Below, in pieces: positions 6,593 through 16,943 of a DNA stretch of 64,000 nt. The stretch comes from Candidatus Scalindua sediminis (lineage in GTDB: Bacteria; Planctomycetota; Brocadiia; Brocadiales; Scalinduaceae): positions 1 to 64,000 of the forward strand of contig VSDH01000010.1 of NCBI GenBank assembly GCA_008636105.1, given 5' to 3'. The translations under genes and the position numbers were made by a program. The notes beneath the pieces are model-generated. The model had not been told where the DNA came from and searched no databases. It was given only the letters and a program-made list of their open reading frames with translations. Within the stretch, counting starts at the first letter, position 1, and each line of letters begins with the position of its first letter.

Positions 6593-8050
6593 ATGAAATT
6601 AAATGCACTGATTCGCCATTTGGATTCAGAAGAGGTACATGGCTTTAGTGATTTTGAAATAACTGGCATTACTAATGATTCTCAAGAGGTAAGACCTGGT
6701 TACCTCTTTGTTGCAATTAAGGGTTATAAAACAAACGGACATGATTTTATAGAAAAATCTCTTAAGCACGGTGCCGTAGCCGTAGTTAGTGAAAAGAAAC
6801 TCCGTCTTGATCCGAGAATCCCACAAATAATCGTACGCAGTTCAAGGAAAGCACTTTCTAATTTAAGTTGTTGCTTTTACAACAATCCATCTAAGAAAAT
6901 TGATGTTATTGGAATAACGGGGACGAACGGTAAGACTACTTCAACATTTTTAACCAAATCTATAATTGAATCTGCAGGATATGAAACAGGCTTGATTGGT
7001 ACAATCAAGTATCAGATAGGGAAAAAAGTCTTACCTGCAAAGGAAACGACACCGGAATCAATAGAACTTCAACGCTTCATCGCAGAAATGGTAGCCTCAA
7101 ATATAAAGTTTGCCGTGATGGAAGTATCTTCCCATTCAATTGCCCAACACAGGATCGATGACATAAGCTTTAAAACGGCTGTCTTCACAAATATAAGTGC
7201 TGAACACCTGGATTATCATGAAACAATTCAAAATTATACGGATGCTAAAGTAAGGCTATTCGAGCGCTTGGAAAGAGACTCTTTTGCGATATTAAATGCC
7301 GATGACGAGTTTAGCAAATACTTTGCTGATAGAACAACGGCACAAATATTATGGTATGGAATAAAAAGTAATGCTGACGTAAAAGCGAGGATATGTGATG
7401 AATCCATGAGTAATACTATGATTAAGCTGAGCTATTCAGGGGCAGAGATAGATGTTAATATGCCCCTCATGGGCCGACATAATGTTTACAATGCACTTGC
7501 TTCTGCTGCCGGTACGCTTTCACTTGGATTTGAACTAGAAGCAGTAAAACAGGGTATTGAAACTGCGCCTGTTATACCGGGTAGATTAGAAAGCATACCT
7601 TGTAAGCATGGTTTTAGTGTTTTTTTAGACTATGCTCATACCCCTCATGCACTTGAGACAGTATTGCACACACTTAAGAATTTGGCAAAACGTAGGATAA
7701 TCCTTGTCTTTGGTTGCGGGGGTGATAGGGATAAAGAGAAACGGCCGAAAATGGGAAAAATAGCTGATGAAAATTCAGACATTTTTTGGATAACAAATGA
7801 CAACCCACGTTCAGAGGATCCAATGAGTATAATAGAAGACATTAAGGTCGGGATAGGTCCTGGAAGACCATTTCACGTCCAAACAGATAGATATAAAGCA
7901 ATAGGAGAAGCACTTGCCGAGGCAAAAAATGGTGATTTTGTCTTAATTGCAGGAAAGGGCCATGAAAAAAAACAAATATTTAAAGATACCGTTATTCCTT
8001 TTGACGATAAGGATGTAGTCAAAAAGATGCTTTCAAACAATTCATCATAA
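6593..8050 (+). CDS. murE: UDP-MurNAc-tripeptide synthetase (meso-diaminopimelate type)
   Basis: This is a 485-residue Mur ligase. Domains: an N-terminal UDP-binding domain, an ATP-binding domain with GITGTNGKTT at about residue 108, and a C-terminal domain. The DNPR motif (D403-N-P-R406, in NDNPRSEDP) is the signature of enzymes that add meso-diaminopimelate, as opposed to lysine. The stem peptide is therefore predicted to carry mDAP, as in Gram-negative walls. It adds the third residue to UDP-MurNAc-dipeptide in the cytoplasm. It lies between the 76-aa gene and murF, with a 104-base gap to murF. Confidence 0.96.
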   Translation: MKLNALIRHLDSEEVHGFSDFEITGITNDSQEVRPGYLFVAIKGYKTNGHDFIEKSLKHGAVAVVSEKKLRLDPRIPQIIVRSSRKALSNLSCCFYNNPSKKIDVIGITGTNGKTTSTFLTKSIIESAGYETGLIGTIKYQIGKKVLPAKETTPESIELQRFIAEMVASNIKFAVMEVSSHSIAQHRIDDISFKTAVFTNISAEHLDYHETIQNYTDAKVRLFERLERDSFAILNADDEFSKYFADRTTAQILWYGIKSNADVKARICDESMSNTMIKLSYSGAEIDVNMPLMGRHNVYNALASAAGTLSLGFELEAVKQGIETAPVIPGRLESIPCKHGFSVFLDYAHTPHALETVLHTLKNLAKRRIILVFGCGGDRDKEKRPKMGKIADENSDIFWITNDNPRSEDPMSIIEDIKVGIGPGRPFHVQTDRYKAIGEALAEAKNGDFVLIAGKGHEKKQIFKDTVIPFDDKDVVKKMLSNNSS

Positions 8051-8154
8051 AATTGCAAAAAAATAGAACTCAATTACCAATACGGCTTGATTTTTGCGCT
8101 TATATTTAATTTCCCTTTTTAAAGCCTTTTTGTGTAAAATTTTGACAATATTTA

Positions 8155-9558
8155 ATGAATAGTTTAAAAGTATCTGAAATCCTCAATGCAACTGGCGGGA
8201 AGTTAATATATGGCAACCTGGAATCACCTATTGCAGGGATCTCAACAGACACAAGGTCTATAAAACATGGAGAGATATTCTTTGCCTTACACGGCGAAAA
8301 TTATGACGGTCATAATTTTATTAAACAAGCCGTATATAATGGGGCAGCAGGTTTAGTAATATCGGCTGACAAAAGAATTGAGAATTTATCACTTAACGGT
8401 TCTGATAAGGTTACTTTAATAGAAGTATCAGATACGTTAAGAGCTTTAGGTGACCTGGCGAAATATTATCGTCAAAACTTGCAAGCTAAGTTTATAGCGG
8501 TTACGGGTAGCAATGGTAAAACAACAACAAAAGATATGGTTTATCACATTCTTAAGAAATTCAAGAATGTGTCAAGATCTAGAAACAGCTTTAATAACTT
8601 TATCGGTGTGCCGTTAACTATCTTTGGGGCAGATTTGTCTGATGATTTTTGTGTTGTCGAAATGGGTACAAACGCACCGGGAGAAATAAAAAGGTTATCT
8701 GAGATTATATCTCCAAATTTCACCATCCTAACTAACATATCTCATACACATCTAGAAGGACTTGGCAGTATTAAAGGTGTTGCAAGTGCTAAGGCAGAAT
8801 TCATTGAAAATATGGATGAAGATGGAACCCTAATCACGAATGCCGATGATACCTGGTGTAGTCAAATTGCAGGCCGTTTTAACGGTAAGGTTGTTAATTT
8901 TGGCTTTGGTGAAAATACCCAGATAAAAGCATCGAAAGTTAAACGTAACAAATCTGGGTTTACCTTTACAGTCAATAAATCCTTTACTATCAATTTGCCA
9001 GTTCTGGGTAAGCACAATATTTATAATTCCTTGGCCTCAATAGCTCTCTGTAATGCCATCGGTATTCGTATGGAGGATATGTGTGAAGGATTTGTTGATT
9101 TTAAGCTTCCGCCTATGCGAATGGAGAAACGGGTTTGTGGTGATGTTATTGCGATCAATGACGGATATAATTCCAGTCCCTCATCAATGTCAGCTGCGTT
9201 AGATGAATTTTCTCAATTGCCAGCTCCTGGCAGAAGGATATTTGTATGTGGGGATATGCTAGAACTAGGGAAAGATACGGAAAGGTTACATAAAGAGATT
9301 GGTAAAAGGGTTGCCTCGTCAAAGGTTGACATCCTCTGGACCGTTGGTCCTTTTTCACGATTTGTGGCTGAAGGAGCCATTGCCAATGGCATGCCAAGTG
9401 AAAATGTCTTTAGTTATGATACTTCGGAAGAGACATGTTCTCTGGTTGCTTCACAGCTAAAGAGTAAAGATACTGTTTTCATAAAAGGATCAAGAAGAAT
9501 GAAGCTTGAGCGTGTTTCACGCCAAATTGAGAATTACTTCTCAGAGAAAAAGAAGTGA
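8155..9558 (+). CDS. murF: UDP-MurNAc-tripeptide:D-Ala-D-Ala ligase
   Basis: This 467-residue Mur ligase has GSNGKTTTK at about residue 120, the MurF-type DGYNSSPSSM loop (equivalent to DAYNANP) and GDMLELG. It attaches D-Ala-D-Ala to the tripeptide, completing the UDP-MurNAc-pentapeptide. A 104-base gap separates it from murE. The start ATG has no good Shine-Dalgarno. An 86-base gap follows before mraY. Confidence 0.96.
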   Translation: MNSLKVSEILNATGGKLIYGNLESPIAGISTDTRSIKHGEIFFALHGENYDGHNFIKQAVYNGAAGLVISADKRIENLSLNGSDKVTLIEVSDTLRALGDLAKYYRQNLQAKFIAVTGSNGKTTTKDMVYHILKKFKNVSRSRNSFNNFIGVPLTIFGADLSDDFCVVEMGTNAPGEIKRLSEIISPNFTILTNISHTHLEGLGSIKGVASAKAEFIENMDEDGTLITNADDTWCSQIAGRFNGKVVNFGFGENTQIKASKVKRNKSGFTFTVNKSFTINLPVLGKHNIYNSLASIALCNAIGIRMEDMCEGFVDFKLPPMRMEKRVCGDVIAINDGYNSSPSSMSAALDEFSQLPAPGRRIFVCGDMLELGKDTERLHKEIGKRVASSKVDILWTVGPFSRFVAEGAIANGMPSENVFSYDTSEETCSLVASQLKSKDTVFIKGSRRMKLERVSRQIENYFSEKKK

Positions 9559-9644
9559 GATTACATAAATGATATAGCCTAAAGCAAAAAGATGTATTAA
9601 CGTCACTTATTAAAGTGGTTATTAAACTGCTCTGGAGGAAATAA

Positions 9645-10739
9645 TTGTTCTATAATTGGATTTATCAGTTTCACAGTCAAATTCCCGAACTTGAGGTGAT
9701 AAAGTACATATCATTTAGGGCTGGTCTTGCAGCTATAACAGCTTTTTTAATAACCATATTCATTGGGGCAAAGATAATAAAGATACTTAAAAAGCATAAC
9801 GTTTCAGAAGACACTACAAAAAAGGATTCTGAAATATTAAAAGATCTTCATAAAGACAAAAAGAACGTTCCTACAATGGGTGGCATCATTATACTGGTAG
9901 CGATTATCATTTCCACCTTGATGTGGTGTAACATCTTCAACATATATGTGATAATGGTGTTGTTTACAACGGTATGGCTTGGTATTTTAGGTTTTTTTGA
10001 TGACTATATAAAACTGACTCGTAAGCATTCTTCTGGACTAGCGGGTACAACAAAGCTCCTTTCTCAATGTGGTTTAGGACTCATCCTGGGTTTAGTATTG
10101 TATTTTCATTTTAGTAATATCAACGACGGAACGAGTCTTGTGATACCGTTCTTCAAGGGAATTAAACCTGATCTGGGGGTATTTTATGTGTTGTTAGTGA
10201 TGTTCTTTATAGTGGGAATGTCCAATGCAGTCAATATTACGGATGGTCTTGATGGGCTGGCGATTGGATGTACGGTAATTGCCGGTTTGGCCTTTACCTT
10301 GATAGCCTATGTTGTGGGAAGGGTTGACTTTAGTAGCTACTTACAAGTTCCTTATATACCAGGGAGTGGCGAACTAAGTATCTTTTGCTCTGCATTGGTA
10401 GGTGCTGGATTAGGTTTTATGTGGTTTAATTGTTTTCCTGCACAGGTATTTATGGGAGATGTAGGCTCGTTGCCATTGGGAGGAATACTTGGCCTTATGG
10501 CTATTATTGTGAAACAGGAACTCCTTCTGTTTTTTATATGTAGCATATTCGTAGTAGAAGCTCTTTCTGTCTTATTACAGGTTGGCATATTCAAGATTTA
10601 TGGGAAAAGGGTACTTATGTGTGCACCTCTTCATCATCATTTTCAATTTAAGGGTTGGCTGGAAACAAAAATTACAATAAGATTTTTTATAATTGCAGCA
10701 ATAATGGCACTTTTTAGCCTGATAACCCTAAAATTATGA
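9645..10739 (+). CDS. mraY: Phospho-MurNAc-pentapeptide transferase
   Basis: This is a 364-residue polytopic membrane enzyme that makes lipid I from UDP-MurNAc-pentapeptide and undecaprenyl phosphate. The start is a TTG placed correctly after TGGAGGAA. Motifs: the DDYIKL acidic pair, NAVNITDGLDGLAIG, and HHHFQFKGW near the C-terminus. About ten membrane helices are visible. It overlaps ftsW by four bases (ATGA). In most dcw clusters murD sits between mraY and ftsW; here there is no room for it. Confidence 0.96.
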   Translation: MFYNWIYQFHSQIPELEVIKYISFRAGLAAITAFLITIFIGAKIIKILKKHNVSEDTTKKDSEILKDLHKDKKNVPTMGGIIILVAIIISTLMWCNIFNIYVIMVLFTTVWLGILGFFDDYIKLTRKHSSGLAGTTKLLSQCGLGLILGLVLYFHFSNINDGTSLVIPFFKGIKPDLGVFYVLLVMFFIVGMSNAVNITDGLDGLAIGCTVIAGLAFTLIAYVVGRVDFSSYLQVPYIPGSGELSIFCSALVGAGLGFMWFNCFPAQVFMGDVGSLPLGGILGLMAIIVKQELLLFFICSIFVVEALSVLLQVGIFKIYGKRVLMCAPLHHHFQFKGWLETKITIRFFIIAAIMALFSLITLKL

Positions 10740-11962
10740 ATACCTTGAGAAATCGATTTTTAGTTAATACAAATATTCGCAGTTTGGAACCGGCAAATAT
10801 TATTATTTACCTTGTTACAACTTTACTCGTAATAGGGACAATTATGATATATAGTACAACCTCAGCAAAAGTAGCTGGAGGTCTTAATCCATTTAATCTT
10901 GCTTTCCTTAAGCATATATTATGGGTGATTCTTGCAGTCATAGGTATGTTGACTATGATGAGCATTGATTATAATTACATACAAAAATATAGCAAGTTAA
11001 TCCTCATTATTGCCCTCGCTTTCCTGGTAATCGTGCTCATTCCGGGGATAGGAACTACTACTAATGGTGCTAGTAGGTGGATAAGGTTTGGGAGTTATTT
11101 TGGATTTCAACCGTCAGAATTTGCTAAACTTGCAATGATTATTTTTATGTCAAGCTATATAGCAATAAAACAAGAAAAGATGGCAAATTTTACTAAGGGT
11201 TTCGTGATTCCTGTTGTATTAATTGGTCTCGTTTCCTTACTTATATTGAAAGAGCCTGATTTGGGTACGGCAATATTCGTATCATTAATCTCGTTTATAC
11301 TAATGATGGTAGGAGGAACAAGGATAGTTTATGTAATCTTTACCTTAGTAGCAACAGCCCCTCATATATATGCGATGATATATAAATTCCAAGCTTATCA
11401 AAAGAGCAGGTTACTCGCATTTCTTGATCCTTGGAAGGATCCTGAGGGGATAGGATATCAAATCATACAATCATGGATTGCACTTGGTTCAGGAGGGTTA
11501 ACAGGTTTGGGGCTCGGGGAAAGTCGGCAGAAATTGTTTTTTTTGCCTGAAAGCAATAGTGATTTTATCTTCTCAATAATAGGAGAAGAGCTAGGATTTA
11601 TAGGGGCAACAGGTGTTATCATTATGTTTGCCTTATTAGCATGGCAGGGGATGAGGATCTGTATGTCGGCACCAGATATACTTGGGTTTTGCCTTTCATT
11701 GGGTATAACTCTCTCAATTACCTTACAATCAGCCATAAATATTGCAGTTGCTACTGGAGCTATACCAACAACAGGTCTTCCATTACCATTTATTAGTGCG
11801 GGGGGATCCTCACTGTTTTTATCGTCAATTGGGATAGGAATACTTTTAAATATTGCGAGACAATCAAAAACTGGTGCCGTTTTGGTGAATGGCAGCGTGC
11901 CGCGGGAGCCGCGACTTTCGCCGCCACGGTGCACTGAAAATAATAGGAGCTTTGTTACTTGA
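10736..11962 (+). CDS. ftsW: SEDS-family septal glycosyltransferase FtsW
   Basis: This 408-residue protein has about ten membrane segments. SEDS-family motifs are present: GASRWIRFG, FQPSEFAKLA, EPDLGTA and GLPLPFISAGGSS. FtsW polymerises lipid II at the septum with FtsI. The reading frame begins four bases inside mraY and ends four bases inside murG, so the three genes are translationally coupled. The C-terminal tail after the last helix is short and basic. Confidence 0.95.
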   Translation: MNTLRNRFLVNTNIRSLEPANIIIYLVTTLLVIGTIMIYSTTSAKVAGGLNPFNLAFLKHILWVILAVIGMLTMMSIDYNYIQKYSKLILIIALAFLVIVLIPGIGTTTNGASRWIRFGSYFGFQPSEFAKLAMIIFMSSYIAIKQEKMANFTKGFVIPVVLIGLVSLLILKEPDLGTAIFVSLISFILMMVGGTRIVYVIFTLVATAPHIYAMIYKFQAYQKSRLLAFLDPWKDPEGIGYQIIQSWIALGSGGLTGLGLGESRQKLFFLPESNSDFIFSIIGEELGFIGATGVIIMFALLAWQGMRICMSAPDILGFCLSLGITLSITLQSAINIAVATGAIPTTGLPLPFISAGGSSLFLSSIGIGILLNIARQSKTGAVLVNGSVPREPRLSPPRCTENNRSFVT

Positions 11963-13146
11963 AGGTTATCTTTGCTGGTGGAGGTACAGGCGGACATTTA
12001 ATTGCTGGACTCAGCATAGCAGAAGAAATAACATCCCGATTTCCCAATGCTGAAGTGATCTTTTTAGGTACAAATAAAAAGAGCGAATCAGTATACATAG
12101 AGGGAAGAGGGTATAAATTTAGACAAATCAAGGCATGTACACTAACATCATTTTCTCGATTACCAGTTTTTATCTTTGTTTCTCTAATCGGAATTATACA
12201 TTCTTTAATTAATATCATTAAAATTAAGCCAGACATAATCATCGGATTAGGGGGTTATGGTTCAGTTTTGCCAGTAATTGCAGCATATGTTGTTGGCGTA
12301 CCAATTGTATTGATCGAACAGAACGTTATTCCCGGAAGAGCTAATCTGTTAATGGCAAGATGGGTAGATTGCGTCCTCTGTCATTGGGAAGGTACGACGA
12401 GGTGGTTTAAAAAGGGGTGTATACATGTAACGGGTATACCAGTACGTAATAACATCATAAGGGATAAAATGGATATTGCTGATAATGTGCTTGATTTGAC
12501 TTCTCAGAAAAAGACGTTGTTGATAATGGGAGGCAGTCAGGGAGCTCAGGTGATAAATAAAGTGATGTTACAAAGTATTCCAAGACTTAAGAGCTTAATC
12601 CCAGACTTACAAATTATTCATCTCACGGGAAAACATGGATATAAAGAGGCTAAAGTTGCTTATGATAAGATGGAAATAAGGGCTTTTGTTTCTGAATTTC
12701 TTGATGACATTGGCATTGCCTATGGATTGTCAGATATGGTTATTTGTCGCGCGGGGGCAAACACTACTGCAGAAATCTCTGCTGTAGGCATTCCAGTGAT
12801 TTTTATACCTTATCCATATGCGACCGATAATCATCAATACTGGAATGCTTATGAACTTGCCAAAAGAGGAGGAGCGCTGATCATAAAGCAGGAAGAGCTA
12901 GAGCCTGAGAGGGTTATAGAATTAGTATCAAACTTGCTTATGAATGACGATAAATTGAATGATATGAGAAAAATTAATAAAAGCTTAAGCAAACCGTTTG
13001 CTGCTAAAAGAGTTGTGGACAAAATATTTCAAACTCTTGAAGCGAAAAGACCTAAGAGGAACATAATCCTTACTCGAACGGTAGAGGGGTCTGAAACAAG
13101 AAAATATATAAAGAAAGATGAGCCTTACCTTACAAAAATATTATAA
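11959..13146 (+). CDS. murG: UDP-GlcNAc transferase MurG (lipid II synthase)
   Basis: This 395-residue GT28 enzyme has the N-terminal GGGTGGHLIAGLSIAEE loop, ExxVIPGRAN (EQNVIPGRAN), GGSQGAQ at the start of the second domain, and RAGANTTAEISA for UDP-GlcNAc binding. It converts lipid I to lipid II on the inner membrane face. The start is a TTG overlapping the ftsW stop. It is some 30 residues longer than many homologues because of a basic C-terminal tail, and it overlaps the predicted murC start by 29 bases. Confidence 0.95.
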   Translation: MKVIFAGGGTGGHLIAGLSIAEEITSRFPNAEVIFLGTNKKSESVYIEGRGYKFRQIKACTLTSFSRLPVFIFVSLIGIIHSLINIIKIKPDIIIGLGGYGSVLPVIAAYVVGVPIVLIEQNVIPGRANLLMARWVDCVLCHWEGTTRWFKKGCIHVTGIPVRNNIIRDKMDIADNVLDLTSQKKTLLIMGGSQGAQVINKVMLQSIPRLKSLIPDLQIIHLTGKHGYKEAKVAYDKMEIRAFVSEFLDDIGIAYGLSDMVICRAGANTTAEISAVGIPVIFIPYPYATDNHQYWNAYELAKRGGALIIKQEELEPERVIELVSNLLMNDDKLNDMRKINKSLSKPFAAKRVVDKIFQTLEAKRPKRNIILTRTVEGSETRKYIKKDEPYLTKIL

Positions 13147-14716
13147 TAAAATGAATCACAAACACTACCCAAATCTTATTGATTGTAGCAATATGCAGGG
13201 GAAAAGTGTTTACTTCATCGGTATTGGAGGTGTTGGGATGAGTGCAATCGCTAAGATTTTAATAGATGAGGGTTGCTTTGTATCTGGTTCCGATTTGGAA
13301 TGCTCTCCCATTACCCATAATCTTGAAAAACTAGGTGCAAAGATTAACACAAACCAGGATGGAAAAAGCATTGTCCAGTATACAAACTTAGTGATAATTT
13401 CTGCCGCTATAAAGGAGAATAATCCTGATCTTATGAAGGCAAAAATGTTAGGATTAAAAGTTGTTAAATATTCTGAGTTTTTAGGTTCTTTAATGAGTAA
13501 TAAACGTGGTATTGCAGTAAGTGGTACGCATGGGAAAACTACAACAGGTGCAATGATTTCAACAATATTAAAGAAGACAGGGTGTGAACCTACCTTTGTA
13601 ATTGGTGGTGACGTTGAGGGAATTGGGGGTGGTTCGTGTGTTGGAAAAGGAAACCTTTTTGTTGCTGAGGCATGTGAATATGATAGAACATTTTTAAATC
13701 TATCACCGCAGATAGGAGTAATCACTAATATTGATGAAGATCATCTGGATTGCTATAAAGATATCAATGGAGTAACAAATGCTTTTTCAGAGTTTGCGTC
13801 CTTAATACCTGAAGATGGTTTGCTTGTTGTAAATAGTAATGATGAAAATATAAAGGAGGCCATCAAGAGTGCAAGATGCAGGGTTGAAAAGTATTCAGTT
13901 ATTATGGCGTCTAGTAAACACCTGCCGGACTATGTTGTTCGGGCGGGAAAGGCATCCATGTTAAAGTCTGCCTTACTTAACACAGCGTCCAAACCGTTAG
14001 TTGATGCGTCACATAGTAGCGCATGTTATTATGAATCGGATACGACATGGCTTGCTGTCGTGCATTATTTTGATAAGGAGATGAGTCTTTTTAGTGTATT
14101 TAATGAAGGAAAATATTTTGGTGAATTTAGTCTAAAGATGCCTGGATTTCATAATGTATCAAACGCACTTGCTGCAATTTCTGTTTGCAGTTGTGTCGGA
14201 TTAAATGAAGAAGTTATTAAAAAAGCATTGGTATCATTTAAAGGTGTAAGGCGGCGTTTTCAAACTATTAGTAGTAAAGATGGAATTACAATTATTGATG
14301 ACTATGCCCACCATCCCACAGAAATTAGAATGACATTGGAGACTGCAAAATTAGTCTACCCCTCAAAACGACTTTGGTGTATATTCCAACCACATCAGTA
14401 TAATCGTACAAGACATCTTCTAGAAGAATTTGCCAAGGCACTTACCCTTGCTGACAAAGTAATCATCACTGATATTTATGCTGCGAGAGATTCAGATATA
14501 GACAGGGCTTCTGTTAGATCGTTAAACCTTGTACACGAATTACTAAAAATGGGTAGTGACGTTAAATATATTGAAGGCTTTTCTGAGATCGTAAGCTATT
14601 TACACTTAGATGTAAAAAGAGATGATGTCGTCTTAATCATGGGTGCAGGTGATATCTGGAAAATAGCCTACGAGTTAGAAAATAACTTGGAAGCGCATGA
14701 TCTGAGCGTTCATTAG
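13118..14716 (+). CDS. murC: UDP-MurNAc-L-alanine ligase
   Basis: This Mur ligase has IGIGGVGMSAIA at the N-terminus, SGTHGKTTTGAM at about residue 130 and DDYAHHPTEI in the third domain. It adds L-Ala to UDP-MurNAc. At 532 residues it is longer than the usual 450-490. The extra length is an insertion at roughly residues 265-320, between the ATPase core and the GEF/MPGFHNVSNALAA segment. An ATG at 13151 would avoid the murG overlap and is an alternative start. Confidence 0.95.
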   Translation: MSLTLQKYYNKMNHKHYPNLIDCSNMQGKSVYFIGIGGVGMSAIAKILIDEGCFVSGSDLECSPITHNLEKLGAKINTNQDGKSIVQYTNLVIISAAIKENNPDLMKAKMLGLKVVKYSEFLGSLMSNKRGIAVSGTHGKTTTGAMISTILKKTGCEPTFVIGGDVEGIGGGSCVGKGNLFVAEACEYDRTFLNLSPQIGVITNIDEDHLDCYKDINGVTNAFSEFASLIPEDGLLVVNSNDENIKEAIKSARCRVEKYSVIMASSKHLPDYVVRAGKASMLKSALLNTASKPLVDASHSSACYYESDTTWLAVVHYFDKEMSLFSVFNEGKYFGEFSLKMPGFHNVSNALAAISVCSCVGLNEEVIKKALVSFKGVRRRFQTISSKDGITIIDDYAHHPTEIRMTLETAKLVYPSKRLWCIFQPHQYNRTRHLLEEFAKALTLADKVIITDIYAARDSDIDRASVRSLNLVHELLKMGSDVKYIEGFSEIVSYLHLDVKRDDVVLIMGAGDIWKIAYELENNLEAHDLSVH

Positions 14717-14813
14717 GGAAAGATGCGGAATGATACTGAAAATGATAAGCGACGAGCAAGTTATTAATTAAGGGATGGTGTTTGATAATTTAGTGTAATT
14801 CCAAGAATATCCC

Positions 14814-15713
14814 ATGGTAAGTTATTGTCAAATGATTAAGAGTACAGAAATTATTGATAACATCTTTAAATATGACGTGCCCCTGCAAAGATATACCTCT
14901 TTCAAAACAGGAGGCGTAGCCGAGATATTTGCAGAACCGGAGAATATATCAGAATTAAGGAAAGTACTCCAATTTTGCGAGAATGAGCAGAAAAGGATTT
15001 TCATTTTTGGAAATGGGAGTAATATCCTGGTCGATGATAAGGGAGTTCAAGGTGTGGTAATCCACTTGGGGGGAGTCGATTTTAAAAAAGTAAAGAGAGA
15101 TGGTAAATATATATTTTCTAAGGCAGGAGTAAAGCTCCCTCGGCTTATTAGGAAATCAGCCTCGTGGGGATTAGGGGGTTTAGAAGTATTGGCAGGAATT
15201 CCAGGTACTGTAGGTGGTGCTGTTAAAATGAATGCAGGAGGCAAATACGGTAATATAAGTGAAACGATAAGTTCTGTAACCACTATGACCTTTGACGGTG
15301 AAATTAAAAATATTAGTCGTAAAGATATTGAATTCACGTATCGTGGGTGTAATCTTAATAAGCAAATAGTTATAGAAGTAGAATTTCTGCTTAAGGAATC
15401 AGGAAAAGAAGAAATCCTTGAAAGAATGGATGAAATCTATAAGGAAAAAAAAAGAAAACAACCCTTAGCAACATTTAGTGCAGGTTGTATATTTAAAAAT
15501 ACTCCTTACTTTAAAGCAGGAGAGCTTATTGAAAAAGCAGGCCTTAAAGGCAAGAAAGTAGGGGGTGCAATTGTTTCCAAAAAACATGCAAATTTTATAG
15601 TTAATACGGAAAATGCTACTAGTGCTGATATACTTAAACTCATAAAGATAATCAAAGAGACCGTTAAAAAGAAATATGATATCTCATTAGAGACCGAAAT
15701 ACAAATATGGTAA
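14814..15713 (+). CDS. murB: UDP-N-acetylenolpyruvoylglucosamine reductase
   Basis: This 299-residue FAD enzyme reduces UDP-GlcNAc-enolpyruvate to UDP-MurNAc. YTSFKTGG, LAGIPGTVGGAVKMNAGG and the C-terminal KHANFIVN segment are present, matching the shorter type II MurB. The catalytic serine position in the GSxFKxP motif is a cysteine (AGCIFKNT), a variant I recall in several lineages. An ATG six codons downstream is an alternative start. It lies 97 bases after murC, and a signalling gene set follows. Confidence 0.94.
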   Translation: MVSYCQMIKSTEIIDNIFKYDVPLQRYTSFKTGGVAEIFAEPENISELRKVLQFCENEQKRIFIFGNGSNILVDDKGVQGVVIHLGGVDFKKVKRDGKYIFSKAGVKLPRLIRKSASWGLGGLEVLAGIPGTVGGAVKMNAGGKYGNISETISSVTTMTFDGEIKNISRKDIEFTYRGCNLNKQIVIEVEFLLKESGKEEILERMDEIYKEKKRKQPLATFSAGCIFKNTPYFKAGELIEKAGLKGKKVGGAIVSKKHANFIVNTENATSADILKLIKIIKETVKKKYDISLETEIQIW

Positions 15714-15950
15714 CCATTCACATCCATTAGTGATTTTAGTAAAATGGAGAGTCCAGTTTAGCGTATGGCGATGTATTGCTGTATGATCCAAGGTAAGACA
15801 TCCGTTCTACAATCTAAGCTATTTTCTGATTAACATAGGGAGGAATATAGAAAGAATAATAAAAACCTTTTTTGTTAAATTCTGTGGATTCTTTGTGCAT
15901 CTGTAATATTAAAAAATTATTTCCACAATAAAAAGAGGATTTTTTGCTTT

Positions 15951-16928
15951 ATGTTTCAATTAGAAAGCGTTTTGGGAATTATCGTTACAGACAGGGATGG
16001 AATTGTAAAATCAATAAGTTGCAGTAATGGCAACTTTGACTCCAATTTAATTGGAGTTAAGTGGTACATTGCCCTTAAGATACCAAAAGAAGAATACTAT
16101 AAGATCGAAGATAAATGTCCCAGAATTTTCAGCCTACCAGAAGAAAGACAAAAAATTTCAGTTAATCCTTCTTACGGTAAAAAAGGAGATATTTCTGGGT
16201 TTCATATCTTGATTGAGAAAATAGATGATGAAAAAGACTCTACGCAATATCTGAATAAAATGTTGTGTTTCGGGGAAATAGTTCCTGGGATTGCCCATGA
16301 GATATGTAATCCTTTGACCTATGTGTCAGGATGGCTACAGATGTTTCTCGCAGAAACCCGTGATAATGATCCCAAAAAAAAGACCTACGAGGCACTTATT
16401 AGAGAGTTTGAACGTATAGCTAAGTTGGTCAGAAGCTTACTTGCATTTGCAAAACAAACTCCCGAGCCAAAACAAATCTTTGATGTAAATCAAGCAATAG
16501 AAGATGTGGCACTTATGGTTGTATATACTATGAAGAATGAAAATATCGAATTAATAAAGGACCTGTTACATTCTGAACTTCAGGTAAAGGGAGATAGCAA
16601 CAAGTTGAAGCAAGTTGTTTTTAATTTGTTGCAAAATTCAAGGGAAGCCATGCCAAATGGGGGTAAGATTTATCTAAGTACTAATCTTATCCATAGTAAT
16701 TCAATTATAATTCAATTCCGTGATACAGGATGTGGACTCACAAAGGATCAATTAAGTAGGATCTTTCGTCCTTTTTATACTACCAAGAACAATGGCAAGG
16801 GTGCAGGTTTAGGATTATCTGTATGTAAAACTATTATTGAAGAATTTGATGGGACAATAGATTTAGGTAGTAAGGTGGATGAGGGAACGGTTATTACTAT
16901 TAACATACCGACGTATTCTTCTAGTTAA
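15951..16928 (+). CDS. Cytoplasmic PAS-like sensor histidine kinase
   Basis: This 325-residue protein has no membrane segment. It has a PAS-like N-terminal part (IVTDRDGIVKSIS, about 8-95), an H box PGIAHEICNPLTYV near residue 115 in a NtrB-like DHp domain, and a complete HATPase: NLLQNSREAMPNGG, DTGCGL, FRPFYTTK and GAGLGLSVC. It senses a cytosolic cue and would phosphorylate a response regulator. It is the first of three signalling genes between murB and ddl, followed 15 bases later by a receiver-kinase. Its link to cell-wall synthesis is by position only. Confidence 0.9.
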   Translation: MFQLESVLGIIVTDRDGIVKSISCSNGNFDSNLIGVKWYIALKIPKEEYYKIEDKCPRIFSLPEERQKISVNPSYGKKGDISGFHILIEKIDDEKDSTQYLNKMLCFGEIVPGIAHEICNPLTYVSGWLQMFLAETRDNDPKKKTYEALIREFERIAKLVRSLLAFAKQTPEPKQIFDVNQAIEDVALMVVYTMKNENIELIKDLLHSELQVKGDSNKLKQVVFNLLQNSREAMPNGGKIYLSTNLIHSNSIIIQFRDTGCGLTKDQLSRIFRPFYTTKNNGKGAGLGLSVCKTIIEEFDGTIDLGSKVDEGTVITINIPTYSSS

Positions 16929-16943
16929 CATAAAATCTTTAAA

